Below are positions 47,675-56,901 of a DNA stretch of 64,000 bases, piece by piece (position 1 is the first letter of the stretch; every line of letters starts with the position of its first letter). The translations under genes were made by a program, and so were the position numbers. The notes beneath the pieces are model-generated. The model ran no database searches. It saw nothing but the letters and a program-made list of their open reading frames with translations, and was not told where the DNA came from. The DNA comes from Sphingomonadaceae bacterium (GTDB taxonomy: Bacteria; Pseudomonadota; Alphaproteobacteria; Sphingomonadales; Sphingomonadaceae): contig CANJUF010000010.1 of the NCBI GenBank assembly GCA_947477745.1, forward strand, positions 1 to 64,000. The letters run 5' to 3'.

Positions 47675-48010
47675 TCAGGGATATGTGGCGATGGTCTCGC
47701 CGATCGCCTGGATCATCTTGTCCTTGTTCAATGCGGGACTGAGCGGCATCGCGTCGCTGCCCGATACGGCAAGGATCCGCGCCATGATGTCGTTCGGATC
47801 GTCGCCGTCCATTTCGTAGATAGTCAGGTAGCCATAGGGCGGCGCGTCGAGGTCGTAATCCTTCTGGTAGCGCACCTTGGTCAGCCGCGCACTGACCACT
47901 CCGTCGATCCGGCACACGTCGGGCAGGTGCTGGTTGGCGTACCAGTCCTCGTATGCCGCTTCTTCGCCCGGCGTGCACCGCGAGAGGACAACCAGATCGA
48001 ATCGCGCCAT
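47675..48010 (-). CDS. Small hypothetical protein, DUF4286/EthD-like
   Basis: MARFDLVVLSRCTPGEEAAYEDWYANQHLPDVCRIDGVVSARLTKVRYQ. Confidence 0.6.
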   Translation of the reverse strand: MARFDLVVLSRCTPGEEAAYEDWYANQHLPDVCRIDGVVSARLTKVRYQKDYDLDAPPYGYLTIYEMDGDDPNDIMARILAVSGSDAMPLSPALNKDKMIQAIGETIATYP

Positions 48011-48031
48011 GCTTTGCTCCACCATCCTATT

Positions 48032-48056
48032 GCATAAGCCTGCGTGCATTATGCAC
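48032..48056. promoter_or_regulatory. Inverted repeat TGCATAA-N11-TTATGCA upstream of the Rieske operon
   Basis: Perfect 7-bp arms; also contains GTGCAT-T-ATGCAC. ~20 nt upstream of start 48010 (-). Confidence 0.45.
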
Positions 48057-48096
48057 AGATGCAGGCGGCGCTCAATCGCGCTCGATCAGCAGACGA

Positions 48097-49131
48097 TTAG
48101 CCGTTCACCTTGGCGATGTATTCCATCGATTCGTCGTCAACGTTGACGACGCGCAGGTGCGTGAAGCGCGAATCGCGCCACGCCTTGAAGCGTTCGGCGA
48201 TGCGTTCGCGCGGGCCGACCAGCGACATGTCGTCGAGAAACTCGTCGGGCACGGCGGCCTCGGCCTCGGCCTTGCGACCCGCGAGGAACAGCTCCTGGAT
48301 GCGCTCGGCCGCTTCGGGATAGCCGCGCTCGATCATCTTCTCCTTGTGGAAGTTCTTCGATTTGGCGCCCATCCCGCCGACATAGAGCGCGATCGTCGGG
48401 CGCGCCGTATCAAGTGCCGCCTTGACGTCGTCAGTGATGTAGACGCGCAGGTTGGCGACGATCTCGAGATCGTCGATGGTCTTGCCGTCGGTGCGTTTGG
48501 CGAGGCCCTGTTCGAGCTGGGCGATATATTTGGGCAGGCTGGCGGGCGTCAGGTGCATCGAAAGCAGCCCGTCGGAAATCTCGCCGCACAGCCGCAGGCC
48601 TGCGGGCGTGGCCGAGCCGAGCATCACCGGAATGTCCGGGTTGCCGTGAAGGATCGATTTCAGCGGCTTGCCAAGCCCGCTTGATCCCGGACCCGTATAG
48701 GGAAGCTGGATTTCGGGGCCATCGTGGCTGACCGGGCCTTCGCGCTTCCAGATCTTTTTCATGATCGTCACGTAATCGCGGATGCGGTCCATCGGCTTGC
48801 CCCAGGGCTGGCCGTACCATCCCTCGACGATCTGCGGCCCCGACACGCCAAGCCCGACGATGACGCGGCCCTTGCCGGCGAGATCGTCAAGCGTCTGGGC
48901 GATCATCGCGCAGTTCGCTGGAGTGCGCGCGGCAAGCTGGGCAATGCCGGTGCCGAGCCGGATGCGCTGCGTCTGTCCGGCGATATAGGCAAGCGGGGTG
49001 AAGGCGTCCGAGCCATAGGCCTCTGCCGACCAGACCGTATCGAAGCCGAGCCTTTCGGCCTTTTTGATCTTGTCCATGTCGAGCACCATGTGTGCGCCGC
49101 TGTAAGCGATTTCCAACCCGAGCTTGGGCAT
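48097..49131 (-). CDS. LLM class flavin/F420-dependent oxidoreductase
   Basis: KAERLGFDTVWSAEAYGSDAFTPLAYIAGQTQRIRLGTGIAQLAARTPANCAMIAQTLDDLAGKGRVIVGLGVSGPQIVEGWYGQPW. Confidence 0.9.
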   Translation of the reverse strand: MPKLGLEIAYSGAHMVLDMDKIKKAERLGFDTVWSAEAYGSDAFTPLAYIAGQTQRIRLGTGIAQLAARTPANCAMIAQTLDDLAGKGRVIVGLGVSGPQIVEGWYGQPWGKPMDRIRDYVTIMKKIWKREGPVSHDGPEIQLPYTGPGSSGLGKPLKSILHGNPDIPVMLGSATPAGLRLCGEISDGLLSMHLTPASLPKYIAQLEQGLAKRTDGKTIDDLEIVANLRVYITDDVKAALDTARPTIALYVGGMGAKSKNFHKEKMIERGYPEAAERIQELFLAGRKAEAEAAVPDEFLDDMSLVGPRERIAERFKAWRDSRFTHLRVVNVDDESMEYIAKVNG

Positions 49132-49161
49132 CCTGTCGTCTCTCTCCTGTTTGCGCGCCGG

Positions 49162-50652
49162 TCAGGCGTCCTGAGTCTCGCCGATCTTCTCGTAGTCGCC
49201 GAAATCGGGCTTGGACATCACTTCCCAGAAATATTCCATCGGCCACGACCAGACCTGCGGCAAGCCGTCGCCGCCGATATACCAGCTCTTGCAGCCTGAC
49301 GCCCAGATCGTGCCGGCCGCCGCCTTGCGCCTGCGGGCGTCATAAGCGTCGAGCGCGGCCATCGACGGCGCGAGCCCGGCGCATTCGCCGCGCCGCACCG
49401 GCTCCATCAGCTTGTCGAAATAGTCCCACTGCGCCTCGGCGACGTCGATCAGCGAGAAGTTGCCAACCGGGCCGGCCGGCCCGTTGAGCAGCACCATGTT
49501 GGGGAAATCGGGCACTGTGACGGCGAAGTAGGCGCGCGGCACTTCTGCCCAAAGCTCTTCGAGATCGGCGCCGCCCACGCCCTTGATCTTCATCGGCCGC
49601 ACGAACTGGTCGGCGCGGAAGCCGGTGGCAAGCGCCAGCACGTCGAGCTCGATCAGCTCGCCGTCGTCGAGCCGCACGCCCTTGGGTTCGACCCGCGCGA
49701 TCCTGCGCGTCTCGACATCGACGTTGGGCTTCTGCACGGCGTCGTAATAGTCGTTGGCGAAGATCAGCCGCTTGCACGCCGCGCGGTAATTGGGGCGAAG
49801 CTTTTCGAGGAGAACCGGGTCCTTGACCCGTTCCTCCAACTGCGCGGTGAGCAGTGCCTCCAATTCCGCGTGAGCGGGCGAGCTTGGATCGATCACGGCT
49901 TTCAAGAACCGGTCGCGGTTCGCGGCGCCTTCGGGATTGTTGCGTACTGCCTCGATCAGCGACGGGTCTGCGGCGAAGGCGGCTTTGTCTTCATCCGAAT
50001 AGACCTGCCCGGGGCGGCCCATGATCCACTGTGCGGTGCGCTGGAAATGGGTGAGCCTCGAAGCGCGGTCGGCGAGCGCGCTGACAATCTGCACTCCGGT
50101 CGATCCGGTGCCGATCACGCCTATGCGCTTGCCGTCCAATGGCACCGAATGGTCCCAGCGCGCCGAGTGGAAACACGCCCCTTCGAACGAATCCAGCCCT
50201 TCGATGTCGGGATAACTGGGGTGATGGAGCACGCCGGTGGCCGCGACGAGCATATTGCCCGAATCCTCGCGTCCGGTGCTGGTGCGGATGTGCCATGCAT
50301 CACTGCGCCACTCGGCGCTTTCGACTTCCTCGCCAAAGCGGATGTGCTCCATCACGCCGTAGCGATTGGCCATGTCCTCGAAGTATTCGCGGATTTCGGG
50401 GCCGGGGGCCATGAACTGGCTCCAGCCCGGGTTGAAGGCGAACGAATAGGTATAGGCGTGCGCGGGCACGTCGCAGGTCAGGCCCGGATAGGTGTTCTCG
50501 CGCCAGGTTCCGCCGACGCAATCACCCTTCTCATAGATGGTGAAGTTGCTGTCGCCGCGCTCTTTGAGCCTGATGCCTGCCAGGAGGCCCGCCATGCCCG
50601 CGCCGATAATCACGGTGCGCAGCGATTTGCCGTTCGATTCGCTCATCCTCAT
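49162..50652 (-). CDS. Flavin-containing monooxygenase, Baeyer-Villiger type
   Basis: VIIGAGMAGLLAGIRLKERG, YEKGDCVGGTWRENTYPGLTCDVPAHAYTYSF, fingerprint FEGACFHSARWDHS, IGTGSTGVQIVSAL. Confidence 0.92.
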   Translation of the reverse strand: MRMSESNGKSLRTVIIGAGMAGLLAGIRLKERGDSNFTIYEKGDCVGGTWRENTYPGLTCDVPAHAYTYSFAFNPGWSQFMAPGPEIREYFEDMANRYGVMEHIRFGEEVESAEWRSDAWHIRTSTGREDSGNMLVAATGVLHHPSYPDIEGLDSFEGACFHSARWDHSVPLDGKRIGVIGTGSTGVQIVSALADRASRLTHFQRTAQWIMGRPGQVYSDEDKAAFAADPSLIEAVRNNPEGAANRDRFLKAVIDPSSPAHAELEALLTAQLEERVKDPVLLEKLRPNYRAACKRLIFANDYYDAVQKPNVDVETRRIARVEPKGVRLDDGELIELDVLALATGFRADQFVRPMKIKGVGGADLEELWAEVPRAYFAVTVPDFPNMVLLNGPAGPVGNFSLIDVAEAQWDYFDKLMEPVRRGECAGLAPSMAALDAYDARRRKAAAGTIWASGCKSWYIGGDGLPQVWSWPMEYFWEVMSKPDFGDYEKIGETQDA

Positions 50653-50669
50653 GGGTTCCCGGTGCTTAT

Positions 50670-50687
50670 TGATACTGTCCCGTATCA
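50670..50687. promoter_or_regulatory. 18-bp perfect dyad TGATAC-TGTCCC-GTATCA, candidate operator
   Basis: Perfect 6-bp arms 18 nt upstream of the monooxygenase start. TetR-type operator geometry. Confidence 0.5.
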
Positions 50688-50721
50688 TGACCCGAGCAGG
50701 ACATGCCAGCCTTGCGCTGGA

Positions 50722-51978
50722 TCAATGGAGGGCGATGCCGGTATTGACGTCCTTAGGGTAGGGTCCGAGCAGCAGGAACAACAACGCCGCGGTCAGGCTC
50801 ACCGGGATCGCGCCAAGCAGGGCGGGGGTATAGGACCCGGTCGCGTCGTAGATCATGTTGAGCAGCACCGGACCCATGCCCCCCGCAAGGGTCACGAAAC
50901 CGCCGATCGTTCCGAACAGCGTGCCGAAGAATGCGAGGTCGAAATAGCGCGAGGTGATATAGGCCAGCAGGTCAAGCTCCGCGCCGAGCGCCAGGCCAAT
51001 GATCAGCACGGCGGCGATGGCGGCCGGAACCGAGTTCGGCATCTGGGTCAGCAGCAGGATCGCGATCATCGGCATGCACAGCATAATCGCGGCGAGGAAC
51101 CGGGCCTCGATGTGGTCGAGCAGCCAGCCCACCGTCAGCCGGCCAAAGATCGAGGCGAACCCCAGCATTCCGGCGATTGCCGCCGCTTCACCGCGCTCGA
51201 TGCCGTTGGCGGACATGATCGGCACGAGGCTGGTCACGATCGAAACGACGACGGTGGCGATCAGGAGTCCGGCCAGGGCGACCTGCAGGAACTTGCGCGA
51301 CAGGATGACGTGGCGTAGCACGAAGCCGAAATTGCGCCCCGGTCCGCGCTCGCTCTTCGTTCCGGCGGCGCGGTCACGGTCGGTCCGGCTCGTCAGGAAC
51401 AGCGTGACCAGCGGGAACACGAGCACCAGCCAGAACAGTGAAATGGCCGCGAAGCCCATCCGCCAGCCCCACTGCTCGATAGCGAAATAGGCGAGCGGCG
51501 GCATGACAATCGACGAGAATCCGCTTCCGCCAAGCACGCAGGCCAGCGCGAAGCCGCGCCCCTTCTCGAAAAAGCCGGTGACGGCCGCGGTCCAGATCGC
51601 CGGCTGCAGAAGGATCGTCGACAAGGCGAACAGGAACCAGAGCGCGCGCCACACCCAGATGTTGTCGCTGGTCGCGCCCAGCAGCGCATAGCACGCAGGC
51701 ACCGCGAGGCTGGCGGCTATGCCGAAGCGGCGCGGGCCGTAGCGGTCGATCGCCGCGCCGATCAGCGGAGCGCACAGCACGCCAATCGTCGCGGTGATGA
51801 TCATGCCCGACATGATCTGCGCGCGCGTCCAGCCGAATTCCGCCTCGATCGGCTCGATAAACAGGCTGACGGTATATTGGGCGATCGTCGACAGCCCCAT
51901 GCCCGAACAGGCGGCCATCACGACCGGCCAGTGCGCGCGCCATTCCGCACCTGCGCCTTGCGGCATCGCCTTGAACAA
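50722..51978 (-). CDS. MFS transporter
   Basis: VVMAACSGMGLSTIAQYTVSLFIEPIEAEFGWTRAQIMSGMIITATIGVLCAPLIGAAIDRYGPRRFGI. Confidence 0.9.
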   Translation of the reverse strand: MFKAMPQGAGAEWRAHWPVVMAACSGMGLSTIAQYTVSLFIEPIEAEFGWTRAQIMSGMIITATIGVLCAPLIGAAIDRYGPRRFGIAASLAVPACYALLGATSDNIWVWRALWFLFALSTILLQPAIWTAAVTGFFEKGRGFALACVLGGSGFSSIVMPPLAYFAIEQWGWRMGFAAISLFWLVLVFPLVTLFLTSRTDRDRAAGTKSERGPGRNFGFVLRHVILSRKFLQVALAGLLIATVVVSIVTSLVPIMSANGIERGEAAAIAGMLGFASIFGRLTVGWLLDHIEARFLAAIMLCMPMIAILLLTQMPNSVPAAIAAVLIIGLALGAELDLLAYITSRYFDLAFFGTLFGTIGGFVTLAGGMGPVLLNMIYDATGSYTPALLGAIPVSLTAALLFLLLGPYPKDVNTGIALH

Positions 51979-52134
51979 GCTTCTCTCCTGTGTTTTGCTC
52001 GCCCGCCTTAACCGGCAGGATTCGAACTGTCGTGCCAGAAATGCACAAGGCCTGTGATATTATTTGGCTTGGCTGCGCAGCCTGCTTGACGGCGCGTGCC
52101 CCGGGTTTATGGCCTTGGGCACAAGAGGATCGGA

Positions 52135-53889
52135 ATGACCGAGGTAGACAGCAAACTCAGGCCCGAAAGCATGGGCGGATTTCGCGAGAATATTCGCGAT
52201 CCGCTGGCGCTGCGCATGCTGGCCGAAGGCACCGAGTTCGAGCTTGAGACGATTCTCGTCGGCGGGCGTCCACGCGAAGTGTTCAAGGGCCTGCCGCGCA
52301 ACTTGGCGCAGCTCTACCGCGCCGGAATGCAGTATCCCGAGCGCACCGGCGTCATCGACGGTGAGACGCGGATGACCTTCGGCGAGTTGTTCTCCCGCGC
52401 CGCCGCGCTCGCCGGTCATCTGTCCGCCGATTACCGGGTCGGCAAGGGCGATGTCGTCGCCGTGGTGACAGTCAATCGCTGGGAATGGATCGTCTCGACG
52501 CTGGCGATCACCTCGCTTGGCGCGGTTATCGCTTCAATCAATAGCCGCGGTGCCGCCGAGGAAATGCTGCGCGCGATGGACTTGGTCGAGTGCAAGCTGG
52601 CGATCCTTGAAGCGGACAAGGACGCGGCGATCTGCGCCGAGCGGCCCGATCCCGAATGGCCGCGCATCATCATCGACGCGCCGATTGCGCCGCTGCGCGA
52701 AGGGCGCGATGCGCTGTTTTCCGCGCTGAGCGAGCCGCAACCTGGACTGACATTCGATCCGGTCGATATGCCGCAGGAAGCGGGCGGGGTGATCCTGTTC
52801 ACCTCGGGGACCACCGGCTTTCCCAAGGGCGCGCTGCTCAGCCAGGGGGCGGTATGCCAGTCGGTTTCGCTCGCAACCTTCATGGGCCGCCTTCAGGACA
52901 TCCGCTACGAGGAGGAGAGCGGCCGCACCTTGCCGCCCGAAGAGCGCTGCATGGCGACGCCTGCCGTAATCCTTGGGCCGATGTTCCACCTCGGCGGGAT
53001 CATGCCGACGATGCGGGCGATCTATCTGGGCACCACCATCGTCATTCCCGGAAAATGGAACCCCGATGTCGCGCTCGACCTGATCGAGACCATCGGCATG
53101 ACGAGGCTGTCGTTCGTGCCCGCCATGGTGTTCGACATGTTCAAGTCACCGCGCGCCACTCCCGAATTGCTCAGCCGCATCAGCAACATGGCAAACGGCG
53201 CCGCGCCGCTAGATCTCGATATCGTGCGGCAGATCAAGCAGCGAATCCCCAACACGCTTATCTCGAACACATATGGCCAGACCGAAGGCGCGGCCTGGAC
53301 CTGCGCGATCAGCGGCAACATCTATCTCGATCACCCCACTTCCTGCGGCTGGCCGGTGCCTTGCGTCGATGTGCAATTGCGCCGCGACGACGGCACCGAG
53401 GCCGCTATCGGCGAGCCGGGTGAGCTGTGGATGCGCGGTGCAGGGGTGATGCAGGGTTACTACAACAACCCCGAAGCGACCGCGGAAACCATCGTCGATG
53501 GCTGGCTGGCGACTGGCGACATCGCCACGGTCGACGAGAACGGCATCTACACCATTGTCGACCGCAAGAAGTCGATGGTCATCTCGGGCGGCGAGAACAT
53601 CTACTGCGCCGAGGTCGAGCGCGTTGTCGCGGGCCATCCCGAGGTGCGCGAAGCGTTTGCCTATGGCCTGCCCGACAGCCGGCTGGGGGAAATTGTGGCG
53701 GTCGATTGCGTGGTGGACCAGGGCGCGGCGGTCGATGCCGACATAATCAAGGCGCACGCCAAGGCGCATCTTGCGATCTACAAGGTGCCGCGGGTGGTCA
53801 ATTTCCGCCATGAGGCCCTGCCGCGCACGGCTTCAGGCAAGGTCGATCGCGGCACGATCCTGCGCGATCTGAGAGGGGACAAGCGATGA
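52135..53889 (+). CDS. Acyl-CoA synthetase (AMP-binding)
   Basis: ILFTSGTTGFPKGALLSQGA; GWLATGDIATVDENGIYTIVDRKKSMVISGGENIYCAEVE; ASGKVDRGTILRDL. Start ATG 52135. Confidence 0.94.
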   Translation: MTEVDSKLRPESMGGFRENIRDPLALRMLAEGTEFELETILVGGRPREVFKGLPRNLAQLYRAGMQYPERTGVIDGETRMTFGELFSRAAALAGHLSADYRVGKGDVVAVVTVNRWEWIVSTLAITSLGAVIASINSRGAAEEMLRAMDLVECKLAILEADKDAAICAERPDPEWPRIIIDAPIAPLREGRDALFSALSEPQPGLTFDPVDMPQEAGGVILFTSGTTGFPKGALLSQGAVCQSVSLATFMGRLQDIRYEEESGRTLPPEERCMATPAVILGPMFHLGGIMPTMRAIYLGTTIVIPGKWNPDVALDLIETIGMTRLSFVPAMVFDMFKSPRATPELLSRISNMANGAAPLDLDIVRQIKQRIPNTLISNTYGQTEGAAWTCAISGNIYLDHPTSCGWPVPCVDVQLRRDDGTEAAIGEPGELWMRGAGVMQGYYNNPEATAETIVDGWLATGDIATVDENGIYTIVDRKKSMVISGGENIYCAEVERVVAGHPEVREAFAYGLPDSRLGEIVAVDCVVDQGAAVDADIIKAHAKAHLAIYKVPRVVNFRHEALPRTASGKVDRGTILRDLRGDKR

Positions 53890-54839
53890 AGGTAGCAATT
53901 ATCGGCAGGGGGTTCGGCGCGAGCGCGATGAAGCCAGCGTTCGAGGCGTGCGGCTGGGAGGTGGAGATCGTGCCCTCGCGCGACATGGGGCCAGTCCAGG
54001 CGGCCTGCGCCGGCGATGCCGATCTCATTGCGGTCCATTCGCCGCCGTTCCAGCACAAGGCGCATGTCATGGCCGCGCTTTCGAACGGCAAGCCGGTGCT
54101 GTGCGACAAGCCGTTCGGCCTCGATGCCAGCGAAGCGCGCGATATGCGCGATGCCGCCAATGCCGCAGGCGTGCTGCACTTCCTCAATTTCGAGATGCGC
54201 TGCTTTCCTTCGTGGGACAAGGCGCGCGCGCTGATCCGCGAAGGCGCCATCGGCGATCTCGTTCATGTTTCGTGGACCAAGTTCAACCGCGGCCTGCGCC
54301 GCCGCGATCACGGCTGGCTCAACGATGCGTCGCTCGGCGGCGGCTGGCTCGGCGCGTCGGGTTCGCACGATATCGATGCGCTGCGCTTCCTGTTCGGCGA
54401 CGAGGTGGTTGCGGGCAGCGCGCTGCTGCGCACCGAAGTCGGCATGCGGCCGGACGGGCAGGGCGGCGAGGCGAAGAGCACCGCCGAGGACGCCTTCTCG
54501 ATGTGGCTCGAATTTGCCAACGGCGGCACCGCCAGCGTCGACAGCGCCTTCGCCGCGAGCCTTGCCTTGCCCGGCAGCTTCAACCTGATCGGCTCGGCCG
54601 GCGCAATCGCCATCGCCGACGACACGCACCTTTCGATCCTGCGCCACAAGCAGGAGCCCGAACATATCGATCTGGGCACTGGCGGCGGCGGCTTCATGGG
54701 CGCGCTCGCCACCTGGGTGCAGCAGGTCACCGATGCAATGAACAGCGGCACGCAGATTGCGCCAAATTTCGACGACGGTGTCGCGGCGGCCGAAGTGATG
54801 GACATGCTGCGTGCAACCGCGAGGCGTACGGGCGTCTGA
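53886..54839 (+). CDS. Gfo/Idh/MocA family oxidoreductase
   Basis: MKVAIIGRGFGASAMKPAFEACGW...VLCDKPFGLDASEARDMRDAANAAGVLHFLNFEMR. Confidence 0.92.
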   Translation: MKVAIIGRGFGASAMKPAFEACGWEVEIVPSRDMGPVQAACAGDADLIAVHSPPFQHKAHVMAALSNGKPVLCDKPFGLDASEARDMRDAANAAGVLHFLNFEMRCFPSWDKARALIREGAIGDLVHVSWTKFNRGLRRRDHGWLNDASLGGGWLGASGSHDIDALRFLFGDEVVAGSALLRTEVGMRPDGQGGEAKSTAEDAFSMWLEFANGGTASVDSAFAASLALPGSFNLIGSAGAIAIADDTHLSILRHKQEPEHIDLGTGGGGFMGALATWVQQVTDAMNSGTQIAPNFDDGVAAAEVMDMLRATARRTGV

Positions 54840-54840
54840 A

Positions 54841-55734
54841 ATGACTTACGAGACGATCCGCTACGAGGTCGACGGGCCGGTCGCGACGATCACCATGAAC
54901 CGGCCCGAGGTACTCAACGCGATGGGCGGCGGCATGACCCGCGAACTGCTCGACGCGGTCAGCCGCGCCAATGACGATCCCGAGATTCGCGCGATGATCG
55001 TGACCGGCGAGGGCAGGGCGTTCTGCTCGGGCGCGGACATCTCGCGCGGGCCGGGCAGCTTCACCGAATCGCGCACCGATGCCGCGATCCGGCCTGACGG
55101 CACTATCGACTACGACCACCCCGAGGTGATCGAGGGTTCGGGCATATTCGTCGATCGGTTCTATTCCCTGAACAAGCCGGTGATCGCCGCGATCAATGGG
55201 CCTTGCGCGGGGCTGGGCGCGTCGCTGCCGCTGACCATGGACATCCGGCTCGCCAGCGAGACGGCGCATTTCAATTTCCTGTTCGCCCGGCGCGGTATGC
55301 TGCCCGAATGCGGATCGACGTGGTTCCTGCCGCGCCTGGTCGGCGTGTCGAAGGCGCTCGAATGGTGCTACACTGGCCGCAGGGTTGGCGTGGCGGAGGC
55401 GAAGGAGGCAGGGCTGGTCAATGCGGTCTATCCCGCTGATGAACTGATGCCTGCCGCAAAGGCACTCGCGCTGGAGATCGCGCAGAATTCCGCCCCGGTG
55501 TCGGTGACACTGCTGCGGCACATGATGTGGCGCGGTCTCGGGCTCGACCATCCGCTCAAGGCGCACAAGGTGGAAAGCTGGGGCGCATGGCACCGTTCGC
55601 GTGGCGCCGATTCCGCCGAGGGCGTCGCCTCGTTCTTCGAGAAGCGCGCGCCGCAGTTTCCTATGCGGGTGCCCGCCGATCTGCCCGACTATTTCCCGTG
55701 GTGGGATGATAGTGACATCTGGAACAAGCGCTGA
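54841..55734 (+). CDS. Enoyl-CoA hydratase/isomerase family protein
   Basis: VATITMNRPEVLNAMGGGMTREL...AFCSGADISRG...IAAINGPCAGLGASLPLTMDIRLAS. Confidence 0.93.
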   Translation: MTYETIRYEVDGPVATITMNRPEVLNAMGGGMTRELLDAVSRANDDPEIRAMIVTGEGRAFCSGADISRGPGSFTESRTDAAIRPDGTIDYDHPEVIEGSGIFVDRFYSLNKPVIAAINGPCAGLGASLPLTMDIRLASETAHFNFLFARRGMLPECGSTWFLPRLVGVSKALEWCYTGRRVGVAEAKEAGLVNAVYPADELMPAAKALALEIAQNSAPVSVTLLRHMMWRGLGLDHPLKAHKVESWGAWHRSRGADSAEGVASFFEKRAPQFPMRVPADLPDYFPWWDDSDIWNKR

Positions 55735-55761
55735 TCGCGAAAATGCCGAAAGGGACCGATC

Positions 55762-56901
55762 TTGGACTTTGACTATACCGATGAACAGAAGGCGCTGAAG
55801 GACGAGGCGCGCCGCTTCCTTGGCGATGCTTCGCCGATTTCGGTGGTGCGCGGCGTGCTCGAAAATCCCGAGCGCGGCCATGACGCGGCACTGTGGGCTC
55901 GCGTGGCCGAGCAGGGGTGGTGCGGTGCCGCCATCCCGGAAGCCTACGGCGGGTACGAGTTCGGCTATGTCGAGCTGTGCGGCCTCGCCGAGGAATTGGG
56001 CCGCAGCCTCGCCCCGGTGCCGTTCGCATCGAGCGTGTACCAATTTGCCGAAGCCGTGCTGGCCGAAGGCACCGAGGAGCAGAAGCTGGAGCTGCTGCCC
56101 ACAATCGCCAGCGGCGAGTCGATTGGCACCATCGCGGTGTCCGAAGGGCCGGGCACGGTGAGCGCCAAACGGCTTGCGACCCGCTATGCCAACGGCACGC
56201 TCACCGGCACAAAGCTTCCGGTTGCCGACGGCATGGCGGCAGGCAAAGCAGTGGTGCTGGCGATGGGCAGCGATGGCCCGGTGCTGGTGCTGACCGACCT
56301 TGCCGGGCCCGGCATCGACCGCCGCATGGTGCCCACGCTCGATCCGACGCGAGGCGCTGCGCAGATCGTGTTCGACAATGCGCCAGCCCAGGTGCTCGGC
56401 TCGGGCGGTGACGGTATCGCCGCGCTCGCCCGCGTGCACGATCGGTCTGCCGTGTTGATGAGCTTCGAGCAGCTTGGCGGGGCAGACCGGGCGCTCGAAA
56501 TGGCGCGCGATTATGCGCTCGAACGCTATGCCTTCGGCCGCCCGATCGGCAGCTATCAGGCGATCAAGCACAAGCTGGCCGACGTGTTCATCCGCATCGA
56601 GGTTGCGCGCGCCAGCGCCTACTACGGCGCATGGGCGCTATCCACCAATGCCGCCGAACTGCCCATCGCGGCTGCTGCCGCGCGGATCGCGGGCTGCAAT
56701 GCCTATTGGCAGGCGGCGAAAGAGAACATCCAGACCCACGGCGGCATCGGCTTCACCTGGGAAGCCGACCCGCACCTCCATTATCGGCGCGCGCGCCATC
56801 TCGGCCTTGTGCTCGGCTCGGCTAAGGCGTGGAAGCACAAGCTTACCGACCGGCTTGAGGCGCAACGGGCGGCCAGCAACGCGGAAAGGCATGCGGCATG
56901 A
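55762..56901 (+). CDS. Acyl-CoA dehydrogenase family protein
   Basis: MDFDYTDEQKALKDEARRFL...ARDYALERYAFGRPIGSYQAIKHKLADVFIRIE...THGGIGFTWEADPHLHYRRARHL. Confidence 0.92.
   Translation: MDFDYTDEQKALKDEARRFLGDASPISVVRGVLENPERGHDAALWARVAEQGWCGAAIPEAYGGYEFGYVELCGLAEELGRSLAPVPFASSVYQFAEAVLAEGTEEQKLELLPTIASGESIGTIAVSEGPGTVSAKRLATRYANGTLTGTKLPVADGMAAGKAVVLAMGSDGPVLVLTDLAGPGIDRRMVPTLDPTRGAAQIVFDNAPAQVLGSGGDGIAALARVHDRSAVLMSFEQLGGADRALEMARDYALERYAFGRPIGSYQAIKHKLADVFIRIEVARASAYYGAWALSTNAAELPIAAAAARIAGCNAYWQAAKENIQTHGGIGFTWEADPHLHYRRARHLGLVLGSAKAWKHKLTDRLEAQRAASNAERHAA

Noticed and set aside
46422-47819. 465-aa plus-strand ORF
   Set aside because: Antisense to the Rieske oxygenase alpha subunit with complete cofactor motifs.
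54727-56571. 614-aa minus-strand ORF
   Set aside because: Antisense to enoyl-CoA hydratase and acyl-CoA dehydrogenase genes with intact motifs; no recognisable domain.
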